Assembly (NCBI GenBank): GCA_016931625.1
Contig: JAFGEK010000052.1
Coordinates: 1 to 32,821, forward strand
DNA: 32,821 nt
Origin: Deltaproteobacteria bacterium
GTDB taxonomy: Bacteria > Myxococcota > XYA12-FULL-58-9 > JAFGEK01
Reading direction: 5' to 3'
Part shown: piece by piece, positions 1 to 8,177 of the stretch
Position numbering within the stretch: the stretch's first letter is position 1
Layout of the letters: each line of letters opens with the position of its first letter
Translations under genes and position numbers: made by a program
The notes under the pieces: generated by a model
Databases searched by the model: none
Told to the model about the DNA's origin: nothing
The model's input: the letters and a program-made list of their open reading frames with translations, nothing else

Positions 1-111
1 GTTGTTATTCAGGCCTACAACATAGCGTTGATAAGTTTTATTGGTTACAAACTGCTTGGCGGTGATTTTTTTCTTCGCCAGCTTCTTCTCGTATGGCAAT
101 ATATGCTTCAC
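1..111 (-). CDS. Possible lysine-rich protein start, cut by the left edge
   Basis: An open minus-strand frame enters from a GTG at 111 (or a TTG at 135, just after an in-frame stop at 142-144) and runs off the left edge without a stop. The 37 visible residues begin MKHILPYEKKL and continue with lysine-rich, then polar and Tyr/Gln sequence (VTNKTYQRY). The composition suits a real gene in this AT-rich genome. It would follow the response regulator in the same direction. I do not recognise a family, no Shine-Dalgarno is evident, and two other small frames compete for the same bases, so this is only a candidate. Confidence 0.3.
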   Translation of the reverse strand, partial: MKHILPYEKKLAKKKITAKQFVTNKTYQRYVVGLNNN

Positions 112-227
112 ATTTGAACGACGGCGCGCAAACAAATTTTTTTACCACACGAGAAGAAGCGTTAACTGCTTTGCTTGAACAGCGAAAACAAGAGTCATTG
201 TCCAATGATAATAAATCCCAATAATTT
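93..227 (+). pseudogene. Possible gene tail, 44 residues, unrecognised
   Basis: A plus-strand frame from ATG 93 to TAA 225-227 ends 6 bases before the convergent stop of the response regulator gene. The C-terminal half looks like a genuine protein end, with an amphipathic helix containing TTREEALTALLEQ. There is no ribosome-binding site at 93, and the frame is closed upstream at 63-65. It is therefore either a decayed gene tail or chance coding in an antisense frame. Only its 5' 19 bases overlap the minus-strand candidate that starts at 111. Confidence 0.2.
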
Positions 228-233
228 AATATT

Positions 234-1661
234 TTAATTTTTGCTGTCTGGGTCACGTAATCCCAATTCTTTCATTTTGTTTTGTAATCCTTTACGACTA
301 ATACCTAGGATTGCTGCTGCTTTAGTAACATTACCATTAGTTTCATCGAGTGCTTTGACAATAAGATCGCGTTCAATTTCAACGGTAGCCTGCTTTACTA
401 TATCTTTCATAGTAGTGTTGCCACTATCGATGGTAGGCATGTTTATGGTTTCGGTTTTAAAGGCAATATTAGGTATACTTGGGGAACTAAAACGGTACTC
501 TAATTGCTTAAAATAATCGGGTAATTCTTTTATTTCTATTTTGCTACTTTCACAAAAAAGCAAAGTACGCTCAATTACATTTTCAAGTTCGCGAATGTTA
601 CCAGGCCAAGAATATAAACTGAGTCTTTGTAGGGCTTCTTCACTAATGCCGTTCACATTTTTATTTAATCTTTTGTTGTATTTTTCAATAAAAGCTTGAG
701 TCAGATAAGGGATATCTTCTTTACGCTCGCGTAGCGGTGGCAACGCAATTGGTACAACATTAAGCCGATAGTATAGATCTTCACGAAAACTTCCATCTTC
801 AATTTGCTTAACCAGGTCACGATTTGTTGCAGCAATAACTCGCACATCAACTTTTATGCTGCGAATGCCACCGACACGTTCAAATTCACTTTCTTGCAGA
901 GCGCGTAAAAGTTTAACTTGCATAGCTGTCGGTATTTCAGCAATTTCATCAAGAAATAGCGTACCGCTATCTGCAAGCTCAAAACGTCCAGGTTTAGATG
1001 ATATTGCGCCAGTAAAGGCCCCGCGTTCGTAACCAAAGAATTCACTCTCCATGAGGTCTTTTGGAATTGCAGCACAATTAACTTTTATAAAAGGTTTGCC
1101 TTTGCGTAGTGAATTATCATGAAGTGCAGAAGCGACTAATTCTTTACCGGTACCGCTTTCACCAGTTATGAGAACTGTCGAAGGGGTGGCTGCAACCTTT
1201 TCGATAACGCCGTAAATCTCACGCATTCGTGATGATTCACCAATTATTTGATAACGACCACCTGAATCACCACTATCGACTAGGTGCGTTTGTGTAATTG
1301 AATGCACAGAAGCTGCTTTACGCACAGATAGCTTTAATTCATCGCGATCAAAAGGTTTAGTGATATAGTCAAAGGCGCCTTCTTTCATAGCGCTTACTGC
1401 AGTATCTACACTTCCGTGAGCAGTAATGACAATAACTGGTAAACTGGGATCGATGGTTTTAACTAAACGAAGCAGTTCTAAACCATCCATACCAGGCATA
1501 CGCAGATCTGTGATTAGGATGTCGATATCATTTGAATTAAGAACATCTATAGCAGCTTCACCATTAGCAACCGCTAAGGTTTCATAACCCTCACGTTTTA
1601 ATAATGCACACAGAACTTTGCGCAGGTTTGATTCATCATCTGCAATTAGTACTGTAGTCAA
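234..1661 (-). CDS. NtrC-family sigma-54 response regulator
   Basis: This 475-residue protein is a two-component response regulator that activates sigma-54 RNA polymerase when phosphorylated. Domain order is receiver (about 1-120; acidic pair D8/D9, phosphoacceptor D52 in TDLRMPG, T80, K102), AAA+ domain (about 140-375; Walker A GESGTGKE near 167, the sigma-54 contact loop GAFTGA near 213, Walker B LFLDEI near 235), and a C-terminal Fis-type helix-turn-helix (NGNVTKAAAILGISRKG). All key motifs are intact. The start codon is TTG, not ATG, and AAGGTG about 7 bases upstream supports it. No partner histidine kinase is in the window, so the signal and targets are unknown. It resembles the AtoC/ZraR/HydG class. 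Confidence 0.95.
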   Translation of the reverse strand: MTTVLIADDESNLRKVLCALLKREGYETLAVANGEAAIDVLNSNDIDILITDLRMPGMDGLELLRLVKTIDPSLPVIVITAHGSVDTAVSAMKEGAFDYITKPFDRDELKLSVRKAASVHSITQTHLVDSGDSGGRYQIIGESSRMREIYGVIEKVAATPSTVLITGESGTGKELVASALHDNSLRKGKPFIKVNCAAIPKDLMESEFFGYERGAFTGAISSKPGRFELADSGTLFLDEIAEIPTAMQVKLLRALQESEFERVGGIRSIKVDVRVIAATNRDLVKQIEDGSFREDLYYRLNVVPIALPPLRERKEDIPYLTQAFIEKYNKRLNKNVNGISEEALQRLSLYSWPGNIRELENVIERTLLFCESSKIEIKELPDYFKQLEYRFSSPSIPNIAFKTETINMPTIDSGNTTMKDIVKQATVEIERDLIVKALDETNGNVTKAAAILGISRKGLQNKMKELGLRDPDSKN

Positions 1662-1864
1662 AGTTAGTCACCTTATCGAATGAATAGTTTACGAAAATCT
1701 GTAAAATCATTTGGCAATACCCCTATAGTTTCAAGAAGGGAATACTGGACGATAATTTTTTATTTTAAAATGCTGCTGATTGTTTAGCGAAAATATTTAA
1801 CTGTAAGCGTTTTGCAAAAAATTATTGAATAATTAATAGTTATAGTGACTCAGTAAATTCAGTC
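1662..1864. other. Divergent intergenic region
   Basis: These 203 AT-rich bases separate the leftward response regulator from the rightward TPR gene and must hold both promoters. I found no convincing -35/-10 pair or -24/-12 site. The regulator's Shine-Dalgarno (AAGGTG on the minus strand, about 1669-1674) is the only clear signal. Confidence 0.6.
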
Positions 1865-2710
1865 GTGATAGACTTTGTATCAAGTCGTTTATGGCCAATA
1901 GTGGACGATGATATGCAAAAAGAGATTAAGCCTGAAAATGAAATAAAGCCATCGAATAACGAATTGCTTGAATTTTTGTCTAATGTACCTGCGGTTTCAC
2001 AAGATAAAAGTATTAAATCAAGTTCGGTTTCACAAAAAGATAATCATATTGAATCAACATTAACTGCTAAAAAAGAAAGCAAAATTGCGAGTATCCATAC
2101 TGCTAAAGATAATGCTAATAATTTGTTATTGTTACAAAAGCGTAAATTGACTTTGCCAACGTTTCAAAAAAACTTTAAATATTCAAATGATGGTGTTCTG
2201 GCAAATCATTTCAGGTGGATGAATTTGATGTCAAATAATCAGCCCACACCTAATGATTCACCTAAAGCAAAGAAGAAATCTATCTATGTTTTTACAGCAA
2301 TGGTAATTACGCTTGTTTTGTTATTTGCAATAATTTGGCTATCTACTCAGAATTGGTCGATTTTTTCTTTAGATAAAAAGGGGTATAGCGCAGCAAATAG
2401 CAAAGCTAATAGCTCAGATATTAAAAGTGAATATTCTCAGCAAGCAGTTAAATATTATCATGAAGCAAATGCAAAATTAGCAAATCATAATCCTCAGGCC
2501 GCCATTATCGCTTTGAAAAGAAGTATTGATATTGATCCAAGTTACAGTCTTGCCTATCGTTCTTTAGGAATTGCCTACATGTTAATTGGCGAGGAAAATT
2601 CAGCAATAAATGCTTATGAAAAATTTATTGCACTTGCACCAGGGCATCGTGATGCTGCAAAAATACATCAATTGGTGACCGAATATCGCCGACGCACTAT
2701 TGAGCGATAA
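1865..2710 (+). CDS. Single-pass membrane protein with C-terminal TPR repeats
   Basis: This protein of up to 281 residues has a long polar, Lys/Ser-rich N-terminal region (1-135), one hydrophobic membrane segment at about 141-160 (VITLVLLFAIIWL), and then two TPR-like units (about 190-270; NPQAAIIALKRSIDIDP and NSAINAYEKFIALAP). The polar N-terminus is probably cytoplasmic and the TPR part periplasmic, where it would mediate protein contacts. The listed start is GTG at 1865. ATG at 1913 is an alternative, and neither has a clear ribosome-binding site. It is divergent from the response regulator and convergent with ilvE, with only 13 bases between stops. The exact role is unknown. Confidence 0.75.
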   Translation: MIDFVSSRLWPIVDDDMQKEIKPENEIKPSNNELLEFLSNVPAVSQDKSIKSSSVSQKDNHIESTLTAKKESKIASIHTAKDNANNLLLLQKRKLTLPTFQKNFKYSNDGVLANHFRWMNLMSNNQPTPNDSPKAKKKSIYVFTAMVITLVLLFAIIWLSTQNWSIFSLDKKGYSAANSKANSSDIKSEYSQQAVKYYHEANAKLANHNPQAAIIALKRSIDIDPSYSLAYRSLGIAYMLIGEENSAINAYEKFIALAPGHRDAAKIHQLVTEYRRRTIER

Positions 2711-2723
2711 GGTTATCAATTAT

Positions 2724-3659
2724 TTATGAGGGTGTGTCCCTGATAAACGTCAGCCAATTATAATATTGACTAATACGACCGCGAACAACATCGGCGTAAG
2801 CTTGGCATAGAATATTAGTAATTGAGCCTGGAACACCTTCATTAATAATACGCTTATCTAAATGGACAATTGGTACAATTTCAGCAGCAGTACCAACAAT
2901 AAATAATTCATCAGCAAGATATAAATCATCTCGCGTTAAGCGACATGGTGTTGTTTTTATGCCTCTATCTTTTGCTAACTTTACAATGGTATCGCGCGTT
3001 ATTCCTAAAAGAGCTGCTGTTGGTTCTGGCTCAAAAAGGTGACCATCCTTAACAATAAAAACATTTTCACCGGTAGCTTCTGCGATGCATCCATCGTTGT
3101 CCAAAAGTAGTGCTTCATCATATCCATCTTCGTATGCTTCCATTTTGGCTAAGATTGAGTTTGCATATAACGCAGCTATTTTGGCTCTAGTTAGATGGGC
3201 ATTATTAGAAGGTCGTCTAAATGACGAGATTTTAGCATTGATCCCATTTTTTATTGCTGATTTTCCTAAGTAGGCCTCCCATGGCCAAGCTGCTATTGCC
3301 ACATGGACATCAACTCCTTGCACAGATAGCCCAAGTTTATTGGAGCCATAAAAAACGATTGGACGAATGTAGGCTTGTTCCAATTGATTGTGTTGTAATA
3401 GCCGTATTATTGCATCAGCTAGAATTTGAGTATCGTAAGGCATTGGCATACGAAAAATTTTTGTGGTATTCGCGAGACGACGCAGATGTTCAAAAAGACG
3501 AAATATTGCGCCACCATCATTTTCGGTGTTGTAAGCACGAATACCTTCAAAAGCACTAACACCATAATGTAGCGAATGAGTCATTACATTTGTAGTAGCT
3601 TGCTGCCAGGGAACAAATTTGCCATCATACCAAATGAACTTACTGTTACCGAAACTCAT
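2724..3659 (-). CDS. ilvE: Branched-chain amino acid aminotransferase (class IV, PLP)
   Basis: This 311-residue enzyme reversibly transfers an amino group between glutamate/2-oxoglutarate and leucine, isoleucine or valine in the cytoplasm, the last step of their synthesis. Class IV aminotransferase features are clear: N-terminal IWYDGKFVPW, GVSAFEGIRAY, the PLP-lysine region (THLTRAKIAALYANS-like, near residue 160), TGENVFIV, and LFIVGTAAEIVPI. The open frame extends upstream to 3731, but the ATG at 3659 has a strong GGAGG about 10 bases before it and matches the family start, so I use it. The frame above it runs into the repeat element at 3682-3766. It is divergent from a LysR regulator. The last codons contain TGTCCCTGA, also found in that element. 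Confidence 0.95.
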   Translation of the reverse strand: MSFGNSKFIWYDGKFVPWQQATTNVMTHSLHYGVSAFEGIRAYNTENDGGAIFRLFEHLRRLANTTKIFRMPMPYDTQILADAIIRLLQHNQLEQAYIRPIVFYGSNKLGLSVQGVDVHVAIAAWPWEAYLGKSAIKNGINAKISSFRRPSNNAHLTRAKIAALYANSILAKMEAYEDGYDEALLLDNDGCIAEATGENVFIVKDGHLFEPEPTAALLGITRDTIVKLAKDRGIKTTPCRLTRDDLYLADELFIVGTAAEIVPIVHLDKRIINEGVPGSITNILCQAYADVVRGRISQYYNWLTFIRDTPS

Positions 3660-3681
3660 ATGTTTTAAACCTCCAAAGTAG

Positions 3682-3766
3682 GTAGTGTCCCTGAATGTCT
3701 CCCGCCGATTTTTACGAATATTTACGAACATTTAGGAACATTCAGGGGAACATTCAGGGACACTAC
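3682..3766. repeat. Palindromic element with nested 10-base tandem repeats
   Basis: A perfect 17-base inverted repeat (3682-3698, starting GTAGTGTCCC, and 3750-3766) encloses a decaying tandem array with a 10-base period: 3711-3720, 3721-3730, 3731-3740, then a 12-base unit, then 3753-3762. The units go from TTTACGAATA to TTTAGGAACA to TTCAGGGACA. TTTACGAAT at 3711 also reappears inverted near 3788-3796. The element lies between the divergent starts of ilvE and the LysR gene. It looks like a REP/MITE-type extragenic palindrome, and may also affect regulator binding or mRNA folding. Confidence 0.75.
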
Positions 3767-3824
3767 ATAGTATTTTTTATTTGTAACATTCGTAAAAAAA
3801 AGATAAATAATAAAAATATATACA

Positions 3825-3830
3825 TATAAT
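3825..3830 (+). promoter_or_regulatory. Candidate -10 box of the LysR gene
   Basis: A perfect TATAAT lies 16 bases before the ATG at 3847 in very AT-rich DNA, which would give a leader of about 10 bases. No good -35 hexamer is seen at the expected spacing, so this is weak evidence. Confidence 0.3.
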
Positions 3831-3846
3831 TCGGAAATATCGAACA

Positions 3847-4749
3847 ATGAATAGACTTCTTGCCATGCAAGTATTCGCACGTGTTGTTGAATGCGGTAGT
3901 TTTACCAATGCAGCAGCTTCATTGAAGATATCGCGTGCACGTACCAGTGAAGCAGTTCAAGATCTTGAAGCAATACTAAACACACGTTTGTTATACCGTA
4001 CGACAAGACAATTATCGCTTACGGATGATGGGCGAGCATATTATGCACGTGTGCGAAGTATTCTTGCTGAGATTGATGAAGCTGAAAGTGAAATTGGCAA
4101 ATCTCCAGCTAACATTCGCGGTCGCCTACGTGCGGTAATGCCTATTGCACTTACTAAGTTATTTGTACTGCCTATGTTACCAGAATTATTGCAAAAACAT
4201 CCCGAATTAGAACTTGAAATTAGGCTTGAAAATCGTCGTGCTGAGTTGCTACGTGAAGGGTTTGATTGTGCCGTTACCTATGGTTCGCCATATGATCAAG
4301 AATTAGCTGCTCGTAAACTTGCCAAAACCAGGTTGTTAACTTGTGGATCACCAAGTTATTTTTTAAAACACCCATATCCGAATACCCCTAATATGCTTAA
4401 TGAGCACAATTGCATATTAGTTATTGGACCACAGACAGGTGAGGCTACCCCATGGGAGTTTCAACATGGCCAAACGCGCATCATAGAAAAACCTATTGGT
4501 AATCTGGCATTTAACTCAATGGAAGCATGTATTGAAACAGCTTGTATGGGTCTTGGTTTAATCCAGGTGCTTTCATCTGTTGCTTTTGACTCAATCCGTC
4601 AAGGTCGTTTAATACAAATTTTAGCAGATTATACCTGCAATGGTCCGAGTTTATACTTTGCTTATCCGCCAAATAGGCAAGCTTCAGCGCGTTTAAGGAT
4701 ATTTGGTGACTTTTTAAAAAATGCTTTTTCGCAATTCGATGTTGACTAA
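3847..4749 (+). CDS. LysR-family transcriptional regulator
   Basis: This 300-residue regulator has the standard N-terminal winged helix-turn-helix (about 1-60; MNRLLAMQVFARVVE then GSFTNAAASLKIS) and a C-terminal periplasmic-binding-protein-like effector domain (about 90-295). It resembles the large DmlR/CrgA/AaeR-like group, in which MxxL...F..V...GSF is typical. LysR proteins often control a divergent neighbour, which here is ilvE, but the sequence does not prove that. The start ATG lies about 80 bases downstream of the repeat element, with no clear Shine-Dalgarno. Nothing appears truncated. Confidence 0.92.
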   Translation: MNRLLAMQVFARVVECGSFTNAAASLKISRARTSEAVQDLEAILNTRLLYRTTRQLSLTDDGRAYYARVRSILAEIDEAESEIGKSPANIRGRLRAVMPIALTKLFVLPMLPELLQKHPELELEIRLENRRAELLREGFDCAVTYGSPYDQELAARKLAKTRLLTCGSPSYFLKHPYPNTPNMLNEHNCILVIGPQTGEATPWEFQHGQTRIIEKPIGNLAFNSMEACIETACMGLGLIQVLSSVAFDSIRQGRLIQILADYTCNGPSLYFAYPPNRQASARLRIFGDFLKNAFSQFDVD

Positions 4750-4831
4750 CACCTTTGTTAATAAAATAGACACAAACCCAATATTGCCCTATTAGCTAAT
4801 AACGATAGACAATTGAGACGTACTTTACGCT

Positions 4832-7432
4832 ATGCTATCGGCGAGTTTCATGGACAAAAATAGAGTTTTTAAATTTCGTATAGTTTCTCCGCAGCCACGT
4901 ACCCGGTTTGGTCGGTTTCTACGTTTGGTTGCTTTAATAGCAGTAGTCGGAGTTTTTTTAGGTAGTGCAAGCATATTGGCCATCTATCTTAAATATGCGC
5001 CAACTCTACCTAGTTTTGATTCTATCGATGATTATCAGCCAATAGTCGGAACTAGAATTTATTCTGCAGATAACCAATTGATAGGTGAATTTGCACTTGA
5101 ACGACGTGTGCCAGTATCAATGAATCGTATTCCGGTTTTGTTGGCAAAGGCTTTTGTCGCCGCTGAAGATCAGCGTTTTTATTACCATGGTGGGCTCGAT
5201 TATATCGGCATAACTCAAGCTATTATTGATAAAATTATTCACCCAGCTTCTAAGCTTCGTGGTGCCTCAACTATTACCCAGCAGGTTGCAAAAAGTTTGC
5301 TTGCCACTCATGAAAGTTATGAAAGTGCTACAGCTCGTTCATTTACCCGCAAAATTCGTGAAGCCATTTTTGCTCGGCGTTTAGAAGGCGTGCTTAGTAA
5401 AGACCAAATTCTCTATCTTTACATGACCCAAATATTTCTTGGTCATAAGGCTTACGGTGTGCAAGCCGCTGCTGAACATTATTTTCGCAAAAACGTTTGG
5501 GACCTGAATTTAGCAGAAATGGCTACAATTGCCGGTTTAGGGCAACGTCCAAGTGATTATTCACCAGTTTCGAATAAAGAAGCGGCGCGGGAGCGACGTG
5601 GTTATGTGTTGCGCCGTATGGCTGAAGAAGGTTTTATCAGTGACGCAAAGGCAAAGGCAGCTAGCCAAGTAGACCTTAAGGTCTATCCGCGTGAAGAGTT
5701 ATACTTAAAAGTTGCCCCATATTTTACTGAGCAAGTTCGTCGGGAACTGGTTGAGCGCTATGGTGAAAAAGCCATTTTAGAACAAGGGTTAAATGTTTAT
5801 ACTGCAGTAAATATTGAGTATAATTATTATGGTCAGCAAGCTATATTTCGGGGACTGCGAGCTTTAGATAAGCGTCAAGGATATCGTGGTAGTTTAGCTC
5901 GTTTAAAGACCGAAGCGCTTCGTGAAAAGTTTATCAGAAAATATCGTGATTATTTAGGTTTAAGTAAAAATGAAACGCTCATTTTTAATGCACAAAAAAA
6001 TTATGTCGCTTTAGTTCGTGATATTTCAAATAATGGCTTTATCGCCACAGTAGATGTAGCTGGGAATATTGGTAGTTTGCCGCTGGCAACCATGCGTTGG
6101 GCGCGAAAACCTAATCCCATAATTCGTTGGGACACTCACCAAGTAATGAATATAAATGACGTACTTAAAGTGGGTGATCTTATCGTAGTGCACAAAGTAA
6201 GTCGTAATAATGTTCTACAATATGACATGACTCCAGCAATGCTTGCTGCTTTGCCTGCGGCAGGTAATTTTTTTGCATTAGAGCAAGAGCCGATTGCGCA
6301 AGCCTCGCTAATGGCAGTTGACCCAAGAACGGGTTATGTTTCTACGCAAATTGGGGGATATAATTTTGAGAAATCTACATTTAATCGTGCAGTGCAAGCA
6401 TGTCGTGAACCTGGTAGCTCTTTTAAACCTATTGTTTATTCAGCAGCAATTGATAAGCTTGACTACACTGCATCAACAATAATCGAAGACAAACCAATAA
6501 TATTCGATGATCCAGATAATGCAGTTCGTTGGAAACCTGGTAATGCGGGCCAAGAGTTTCTTGGGGAAATTACTTTACGTACAGCGCTTAAAGATTCTAT
6601 CAATTTGCCAGCTATTCGTGTTGCTGAGGCTGTAGGTATTGAAGATATTATAAAGAATGCACGACGTTTGGGCATAACTACTCCGCTTAAACGTGAGTTA
6701 GGCACTGCAATTGGCTCATCTTGTACAACCCTTTATGATTTGATTAATGTTTACACTACATTGAGCCAATATGGTCGACGACGTGATGTGATTTTTATTC
6801 GTCGAGTTGTAGATCGTTATGGCAATATTCTTGAAGACCAAAGTGCACCAACTGATTCGACTTTAGATTTGGTCAGTAGACTTGATCGCAGTTACACCGA
6901 ACTAGTAGCTCCTAAACGTCAAGCCCTTGATCCGCAAACTGACTTTTTAACCGTTAGTCTGCTTAAAAACGTTATAAGTGAGGGTACTGGTATTGGTGCT
7001 TCAAAGTTAGGGCAACCACTAGCCGGTAAAACTGGTACAACTAACGAATCCTATGACGCTTGGTTTTTTGCTTTTTCGCGTAACTTTGTTTCTGGCGTTT
7101 GGGTGGGCCATGATAAAAAAGAGAGACCCCTAGGTGTGAATGAACAGGGCGGAAAAACCGCATTGCCAATTCTTGTCGATTTTGCTGGTAAGGTTTTTAA
7201 AGATTACACTGTTAAACAGCCTACCAAAATAGAGCAACCAGATTTTTCGCCGCCGTCTGGAGTAGTACAAGCGACTATTGATGCCGAGACTGGTTTGCTA
7301 GCGCGCCCAAATACTATTCGACGTGTAAGAGCTTGGTATCGCCAAGGTTCTGAGCCTACTGAACAAGCTCCTGATAAAACCAAATTTAATCCTGATCAAG
7401 ACGACCCTTATCGTATTGATACGCCTCTATAA
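4832..7432 (+). CDS. mrcA: Penicillin-binding protein 1A, bifunctional glycosyltransferase/transpeptidase
   Basis: This 866-residue inner-membrane enzyme polymerises lipid II into glycan strands and cross-links the peptides of peptidoglycan. A short cytoplasmic tail is followed by one membrane anchor (about 30-54), the GT51 domain (catalytic EDQRFYYHGG near 112, then GASTITQQVAKSLL), an OB-like linker, and the transpeptidase domain with nucleophile Ser in GSSFKP (about 527), SIN (about 590) and KTGTT (about 731). The length matches PBP1A. ATG at 4850 is an alternative start with a weak GCGAG before it. It stands alone; the next gene begins 190 bases downstream, after a hairpin/repeat region that may end its transcript. 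Confidence 0.96.
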   Translation: MLSASFMDKNRVFKFRIVSPQPRTRFGRFLRLVALIAVVGVFLGSASILAIYLKYAPTLPSFDSIDDYQPIVGTRIYSADNQLIGEFALERRVPVSMNRIPVLLAKAFVAAEDQRFYYHGGLDYIGITQAIIDKIIHPASKLRGASTITQQVAKSLLATHESYESATARSFTRKIREAIFARRLEGVLSKDQILYLYMTQIFLGHKAYGVQAAAEHYFRKNVWDLNLAEMATIAGLGQRPSDYSPVSNKEAARERRGYVLRRMAEEGFISDAKAKAASQVDLKVYPREELYLKVAPYFTEQVRRELVERYGEKAILEQGLNVYTAVNIEYNYYGQQAIFRGLRALDKRQGYRGSLARLKTEALREKFIRKYRDYLGLSKNETLIFNAQKNYVALVRDISNNGFIATVDVAGNIGSLPLATMRWARKPNPIIRWDTHQVMNINDVLKVGDLIVVHKVSRNNVLQYDMTPAMLAALPAAGNFFALEQEPIAQASLMAVDPRTGYVSTQIGGYNFEKSTFNRAVQACREPGSSFKPIVYSAAIDKLDYTASTIIEDKPIIFDDPDNAVRWKPGNAGQEFLGEITLRTALKDSINLPAIRVAEAVGIEDIIKNARRLGITTPLKRELGTAIGSSCTTLYDLINVYTTLSQYGRRRDVIFIRRVVDRYGNILEDQSAPTDSTLDLVSRLDRSYTELVAPKRQALDPQTDFLTVSLLKNVISEGTGIGASKLGQPLAGKTGTTNESYDAWFFAFSRNFVSGVWVGHDKKERPLGVNEQGGKTALPILVDFAGKVFKDYTVKQPTKIEQPDFSPPSGVVQATIDAETGLLARPNTIRRVRAWYRQGSEPTEQAPDKTKFNPDQDDPYRIDTPL

Positions 7433-7489
7433 TTAGGGACATCCAGCTGTATCTGCATTACTTGTTATTTGATCCATCAGACATAACCT

Positions 7490-7518
7490 ATTGGTGCTGG
7501 TGCCTGGCACCAATTTTT
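7490..7518 (+). terminator. Candidate terminator hairpin after PBP1A
   Basis: ATTGGTGC (7490-7497) pairs perfectly with GCACCAAT (7507-7514) across a 9-base loop and is followed by a run of five T. An alternative inner palindrome is GGTGCC-T-GGCACC (7500-7512). The position, 58 bases after the PBP1A stop, suits a rho-independent terminator, though the element overlaps a tandem repeat and may be a REP-like insertion. Confidence 0.45.
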
Positions 7519-7538
7519 AGGAGCACCAATTTTTAGGA
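7507..7538. repeat. Perfect 16-base tandem duplication
   Basis: GCACCAATTTTTAGGA occurs twice back to back (7507-7522 and 7523-7538). The first copy forms the right arm of the hairpin at 7490-7514. It lies between the PBP1A gene and the suf operon promoter region. Confidence 0.85.
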
Positions 7539-7584
7539 ATACTTTTTATTAAACATCACTAAGTGTTATATTTTTTAATCTATA

Positions 7585-7590
7585 TTGACA
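7585..7590 (+). promoter_or_regulatory. Candidate -35 box for the suf operon
   Basis: A perfect TTGACA lies 38 bases before the first operon ATG. Possible -10 sequences downstream (TTTAAT at 7610, 19-base spacing) are off-optimal. The surrounding ATATTGACAAATAAG loosely resembles an Rrf2/IscR-type site, so the first gene may repress its own operon here; that is inference. Confidence 0.4.
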
Positions 7591-7622
7591 AATAAGTATA
7601 GAATTGCCATTTAATAATTATA

Positions 7623-8153
7623 ATGCAATTATCATCACAAGAAGAATATGGGTTAAGATGTTTATTGCAAGTTGCACGTCATGAAGACTTAGAACCTCTA
7701 CAAATAGCTGAAATAGCCCAACGAGAAGGATTAAGTTTTGAATATACTGCCAAACTCATGTGCAGTTTGAGGCAAGGTAGGTTGGTTATTAGTACTAGGG
7801 GGCAAAGTGGTGGATATCGTCTGGCACGCCCTGCATCAGAGATCTCTATTTGGGAAGCCGTAACTGTCTTAGGTGGCCCCTTATTTTCTGACGAGTTTTG
7901 CTCATCTCACCCTGGAAACCTAAGGGATTGTATACATTCTACAGATTGTTCAGTGCGTGCTTTATGGCGCTGGGTGGGTAATGAAATAAGTAAAATATTG
8001 CGGCATATTAGTTTGGCTGATATGGACCGCCACGAAAAACCAATGGGGCTTTGGCTAGGTAGCGATAATTTTTCAACAGTAACTAATGAAGAATTTAATA
8101 AAACTAAGGCTAATGATTTGGTGCAAATAGGCAAAATCGCACCCAATCAATAA
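7623..8153 (+). CDS. Rrf2-family regulator, probable Fe-S sensor of the suf operon
   Basis: This 176-residue DNA-binding protein has the Rrf2 winged helix (LSSQEEYGLRCLLQ start, then RGQSGGYRLARP forming the wing at about 59-70). Three cysteines, C93, C103 and C109 (CX9CX5C), lie where IscR, NsrR and SufR proteins bind an iron-sulfur cluster. The spacing differs from the classical IscR pattern, CX5CX7C. As first gene of the suf operon, 24 bases before sufB, it most likely represses the operon when clusters are plentiful. It starts at ATG 7623 in AT-rich DNA without a Shine-Dalgarno, so it may be leaderless or weakly translated. The C-terminal tail (about 140-176) is polar and unremarkable. 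Confidence 0.9.
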   Translation: MQLSSQEEYGLRCLLQVARHEDLEPLQIAEIAQREGLSFEYTAKLMCSLRQGRLVISTRGQSGGYRLARPASEISIWEAVTVLGGPLFSDEFCSSHPGNLRDCIHSTDCSVRALWRWVGNEISKILRHISLADMDRHEKPMGLWLGSDNFSTVTNEEFNKTKANDLVQIGKIAPNQ

Positions 8154-8177
8154 AAACCAAACGCAAGAGAGTATACG

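Noticed and set aside
38-256. Minus-strand 72-residue frame with CxxC and a second Cys pair, zinc-ribbon-like
   Set aside because: It starts inside the response regulator gene without a ribosome-binding site, and its frame competes with two more protein-like frames in the same bases. The cysteine spacing fits no zinc motif I know.
241-516. Plus-strand frame antisense to the response regulator
   Set aside because: It lies wholly antisense to the conserved Fis and linker part of the regulator and is hydrophobic in a way typical of antisense frames.
3660-3731. N-terminal extension of ilvE
   Set aside because: The extra 24 residues come from the repeat element, while ATG 3659 has a strong GGAGG and gives the family start.
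7585-7624. TATAAT overlapping the Rrf2 ATG (7619-7624) as the suf promoter
   Set aside because: Transcription would start inside the gene, and no -35 lies at proper spacing; TTGACA at 7585 with an upstream -10 is more sensible.
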